Assembly: GCA_019722365.1 (NCBI GenBank)
Contig: JADFUC010001018.1
Span: forward strand, 1 to 64,000
Length of the DNA stretch: 64,000 bases
DNA from: Lithospermum erythrorhizon
Taxonomy: Eukaryota > Streptophyta > Magnoliopsida > Boraginales > Boraginaceae
Direction: 5' to 3'
Shown here: piece after piece, positions 60,632-64,000 of the stretch
Layout: the number at the start of each line of letters is the position of its first letter
Numbering within the stretch: position 1 is the stretch's first letter
Notes under the pieces: generated by a model
The model's input: the letters and a program-made list of their open reading frames with translations, nothing else
Databases searched by the model: none
What the model was told of the DNA's origin: nothing
Position numbers and translations under genes: made by a program

Positions 60632-63439
60632 TGTAATAACTTAGTTATGAAAAAAAAAAAATTAATTTCGATTGGTGATTGGGACAGGATGGCCTAAATA
60701 ATCTCGATGATAATATTATTTATTAAAATTTTGAGCCGAATTACATTTATAATTTAGTAGTTTTTGCCATGGAATATTTTATCTTTGGAATGTCGGGTTC
60801 GTGGAGATTTAAGTCACGATAAGCGAGAGAAATTAGCAGCTTCGAGCCGGGACTCGAGTTTTAAATATCTGGTCATGCTTATCTTCCACGTCATCATTAT
60901 CAAACACTTCATCATCATCTTTTAAATGCTTATGGCAAAATATTCACCCACTCCCCTTAAAAATTTCATTTTCCATTTACTAACCGATTGTCGCTTTCGA
61001 ACTTCGAAGATCGGTTGTAGAATATTGTTCTCCCACGTCATTCTCTTGAGTTAAGGTAAAATTTCAAGTCTTTGAGATATTTCTTGGGTTTTGAGAATGT
61101 TGACTTTTAGTTGACTTTTCCATGATTGAATTTTATGATGAATCTTAGTTGGTTATAGGTTACGTGGCGTATTTGAGTGATGAATTATTGATTTAGAGAT
61201 GGTGATTTAGAGATCGTTTGAGGACGTTATGGTCGAGTTGACTTTTAGGTTTCGGTTGATTTTTTTGTGGATATTTTATAAGACTTTAAATGTGTAGGAG
61301 GTTATATTGGGACCTTGGCCAGTTGTTATGATGTTAAATTGGTGATTTAAAAAATTGATTAAAGAGATTGTTATGTTGTTGAAAAAGTGTAAATTCAAGT
61401 TGAGTTATAATTGATATTTCGAGATATAGTTGTTATGGACCCAGTGATTAGTTAGAATAACTTATAAGTCGATTTGTAATGAGAAAGTGATAAGATGGAA
61501 TTTAGCGGGGAATCGGTGGGTTGTGTCGATGGGATTATAATTCGATAGTTTATCCGTCATATTGGAAACTTGTTTAGAGATAGTTCCCTAAGAGTTGGTT
61601 ATGTATCTTCTAGAAACGCCGGTATAGTAGTAGGTCTTGATTGCTAAGGTGTTGTTTAAGTTGATCGTGGAAAGAGATTACCTTGATTGTTTTTCCTTGG
61701 TTTTGCGGTAGCTAAGCGAGGAGGTGAGTACTTATCTCCGCGAGATTGTTACTTTACGTACCTTCGTTGTGTGAACATGTTGATAAAGACAGATTATGTG
61801 AGAATGGTATACATGTTATTATGATATGATTATGTGAGAATGATATATACATGTCATTGTGTTATGATGCGTGAGAATGATATACATGTAATTGTTATAT
61901 GATTATGTGATTATATTATGGTGATTGAAGATTGCTTGAGGTAAGTAATAAGCGAACTCCCAACTTATATTCGATTTACGTGGCCTTGTCGGCACTTATG
62001 ATTTAAATGGCCTTGTCGGCACTTATGATTCTGTGGCCTTGTTGGCGGTTGTGTTTGACTTCACGATTGTGAGATGTTTTGGCTGTGTGCTTGGTTATTG
62101 TTTGGGAGTAAGTGGTGGTTATTGAGAGGTGATGGTTGCAGAGTTATCTATGACTTGAGGTGACTTGAGTATCGGGGGTGACCACAGGATTAGTAGGGAT
62201 TAGGTGACTCTCGGCTTCCTTTGCAGGGGATATGTGGCAGCTATTGGCCTATGCTACGGTATAGCGTGCTGATTTGGCCTTATACTTGATATAAAATTAT
62301 GACTCTCTTGATAAGCTTTGCGTATTGCATTGTTGGTGTGGCCTATCTGCGGTATAAGCGTGCGGTTGGCCTTATACTTGATTATAAGAGCGGTATGAGT
62401 CTTTTGATCACTTTCTTTGTGTGCGTTGTCGATGTGGCCACATACTACGGTATAGCGTGCGGTGTGCGCCTTAGTGTATAGGCGGTGTGCACTTATACTT
62501 AGTGTATGAGTGCGTGTGCCTTATACTTTGTGTATAAGTGCGGTGTGCCTTATACTTTGTGTATAGAATGCGGTTTTGGCCTTATCTTTGCGGTATAAGT
62601 GCGAGGTGATTATTGATTAGTCCGTTCTAGCGAGGTGGAAGCGGATTGAGTATATCTTGGCATTAGAAGTTGGTATCTTGGTGTTGGGGATATATAGAGA
62701 TAGGAGGTTTGATGACTAGAAGTTTTTAGTCGTTGTTAGATACATTGATTTCTTTCTAGAATTATTGCTTCTTTGAAACCTTCTATTATATCTTCATGTA
62801 TTATGTCTGAGACTTTCTTTGGAATTATGTTGTATGACCTTATTAGGTAGTCCTGGATATATGTATTTTATTCATATTTGACTATTTATATTATTGATTG
62901 ACTCGTTCCGTATGGTAAATTCCTTTTTTGTGTTAAATTTCAAAACAAAGCCTCATGGCTTACGCCTTTTTGCATTGGGCGGCATTTTCATTTGTGCAGG
63001 TTGAGATGGCGATTGAGCAGGCGTTTTGAAGTTTTGTTCAGTGGCTAGAGTGAGCATCGGGTGGCGAGAGGATCCTCCTGATCGATTTTGATGTCATTGT
63101 CAAGCTGTTTTGATTGTTGTATTTTTCCTTTTGAAACTTTAGCCTTGTCAATTTGTCGTTTGTATTCGGGATCTGATACGTATAAATACATTTGTAGCAC
63201 TTGCCGGCATTACTTTATTTTTTGGGATATGTTGTGTATATATATGGGTTTTGTCGTTTTAGATATCGGTGATGGATTATAAATTTTAAAAGCATTTTGA
63301 TTTGGAAACTTAATTGTGATCACATTTTGGATAAACAATTGTATTTTAAGCGAGTAAATCCGTCGGTTTGGTGACTCACGAATTGTTCGGTTGTAATGAC
63401 TCACCGCCTCAGGCGGCCGACACGAGGCGGGTGGATACA
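60632..63439 (+). mobile_element. LTR-like unit B nested in the copia element
   Basis: A 2.8-kb unit starting TGTAATAACTTAG and ending about GGATACA, with the same landmark order as unit A: CpG-rich block (ccgggactcgag), leader-like segment, ctttgagatatttcttgggttt at 61072, the aggaggtgagtactta word at 61718, tandem arrays, then a TTGT-rich right end. Copia integrase sequence resumes right of it and copia integrase/RT-linker sequence lies left of it, so it inserted into the copia element. No gag-pol is attached (solo LTR-like). A target duplication is not clear (flanks CTTAG and TAGTA), so ends could be off by some bases. Confidence 0.6.
61975..62615. repeat. Tandem arrays inside LTR-like unit B
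   Basis: First array: tggccttgtcggcacttatg repeated at about 61981 and 62010, with a third variant at 62034. Second array: ~30-40 bp units of (g)gccttatactt(g)..tataag(t/c)gcgg(t)tg from about 62225 to 62610. They create spurious ORFs. The array sits in the same relative place as the ggattcc array of unit A but with a different unit. Confidence 0.75.
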
Positions 63440-64000
63440 TAGTAGCTGATTTTTTTGGACATTTTATTTAGTGTATGCATGATAGTTTGTAAGCATATCC
63501 CCAAAGCGGTGGCGGTTCGAATGTGCTCATCATGGATAGAGACCGTATCGATAGGTTTGATTTCTTCTTTCGGACACACCATTATATTGCTTGAGGTGTT
63601 CCAGTGAGTTGTGATATAATACCACCACTTGTTTATGATGTGCTTCAAATACATGACTTAAGTATTCTGCACTGCAGCCGGATCGGATAACCTTAGTTGT
63701 TTATTGAGTTGGTACTCAACTTCTTTACGAAACTCTTTGAACTTTTCAAAAGCTTCATTCTTGCAGCTTCATTAGATGTAATGTAACCGTATCTCTTTTG
63801 TAGTCGATAGTGAAAGTGATAAGTATGAGTAACCTCCTACGCGGAGTATTCATTGGTCAGCATCGTCGGTGTATTTTGATAAATGTGTTGCCCTACCGGT
63901 CATGCAGGTGAAAGGTGATTTGGTGTACTTACTGCCAAGCATAATTCCATTGATCATATGGTTCAAAATCAGATGATGTCAAAATTTCATGACCATGTAA
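63440..64000 (-). mobile_element. Ty1-copia integrase segment, right of the nested LTR
   Basis: Minus-strand relic of the integrase C-terminal half: (Q)LTGTPQ near 63605, NGVSERRN at about 63560-63583, then in another frame IRSLSMMS, LWGYA and TLNKMSKK near 63450-63500. These match the copia pattern GTP-HNGV-ERRNRTLLDM-R-MM..WGYAL-TA-Y-LN. Frameshifts separate the blocks. The element continues past the window end. Confidence 0.75.

Noticed and set aside
1..64000. rRNA, tRNA or organellar insertions
   Set aside because: I looked for conserved tRNA arms and rRNA words and saw none convincing; a tRNAscan/Infernal run would be decisive.

Overview
This is nuclear DNA from a flowering plant, most likely a eudicot. 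It is AT-rich, most genes are split by canonical GT..AG introns, and every recognisable protein has a plant-type homologue (20S proteasome alpha-1, farnesylated type I J-protein, GPI-tailed thaumatin-like protein, RH28/DRS1-type helicase, TFIIS-N/DLN-repeat protein, Pol I subunit RPA12). I cannot name the species from sequence alone. Gene identities come from translating spliced exons by eye; no database search was run.

Layout. 1-2140: decayed Ty1-copia sequence with an RT patch and a probable 3' LTR. 2143-6450: three tandem copies of the region carrying the 5' leader and first exon of the proteasome gene; only the third is joined to the rest of the gene. 6262-8902 (+): proteasome alpha-1 (PAF). 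9850-10791 (-): a gamma-carbonic-anhydrase pseudogene. 10.8-18.2 kb: gene-poor AT-rich DNA with short repeats and a Helitron-like 3' end. 18668-21273 (+): DnaJ/ATJ3-type cochaperone. 24165-26412 (+): thaumatin-like protein with two possible C-termini. 27791-35803 (+): 19-exon DEAD-box helicase. 36674-39622 (-): intronless CDS of a TFIIS N-terminal-domain protein, convergent with the helicase. 43014-43455: doubtful frameshifted ORF. 44177-45975 (-): RPA12. 47531-50197: solo LTR-like unit A. 51955-55860: non-autonomous CACTA transposon with TSD ACG that carries a decayed five-exon gene fragment. 56039-57298: ~500-bp tandem repeats. 57299-64000: minus-strand Ty1-copia element (3' LTR on the left) interrupted by a second LTR-like unit B (60632-63439).

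The genes are ordinary housekeeping and defence loci and do not form a pathway. Two of them, the DRS1-type helicase (60S ribosome assembly) and RPA12 (rRNA transcription), belong to the wider ribosome-production regulon, and the helicase promoter carries a telo-box. I found no rRNA, tRNA, CRISPR array or obvious new enzymatic system. The most notable items are the triplicated proteasome promoter/first exon, the gene-carrying CACTA element, the gamma-CA pseudogene, the frame-compensated patch in the proteasome gene, the nested retroelements, and intronic repeats that copy splice-site or exon sequence.
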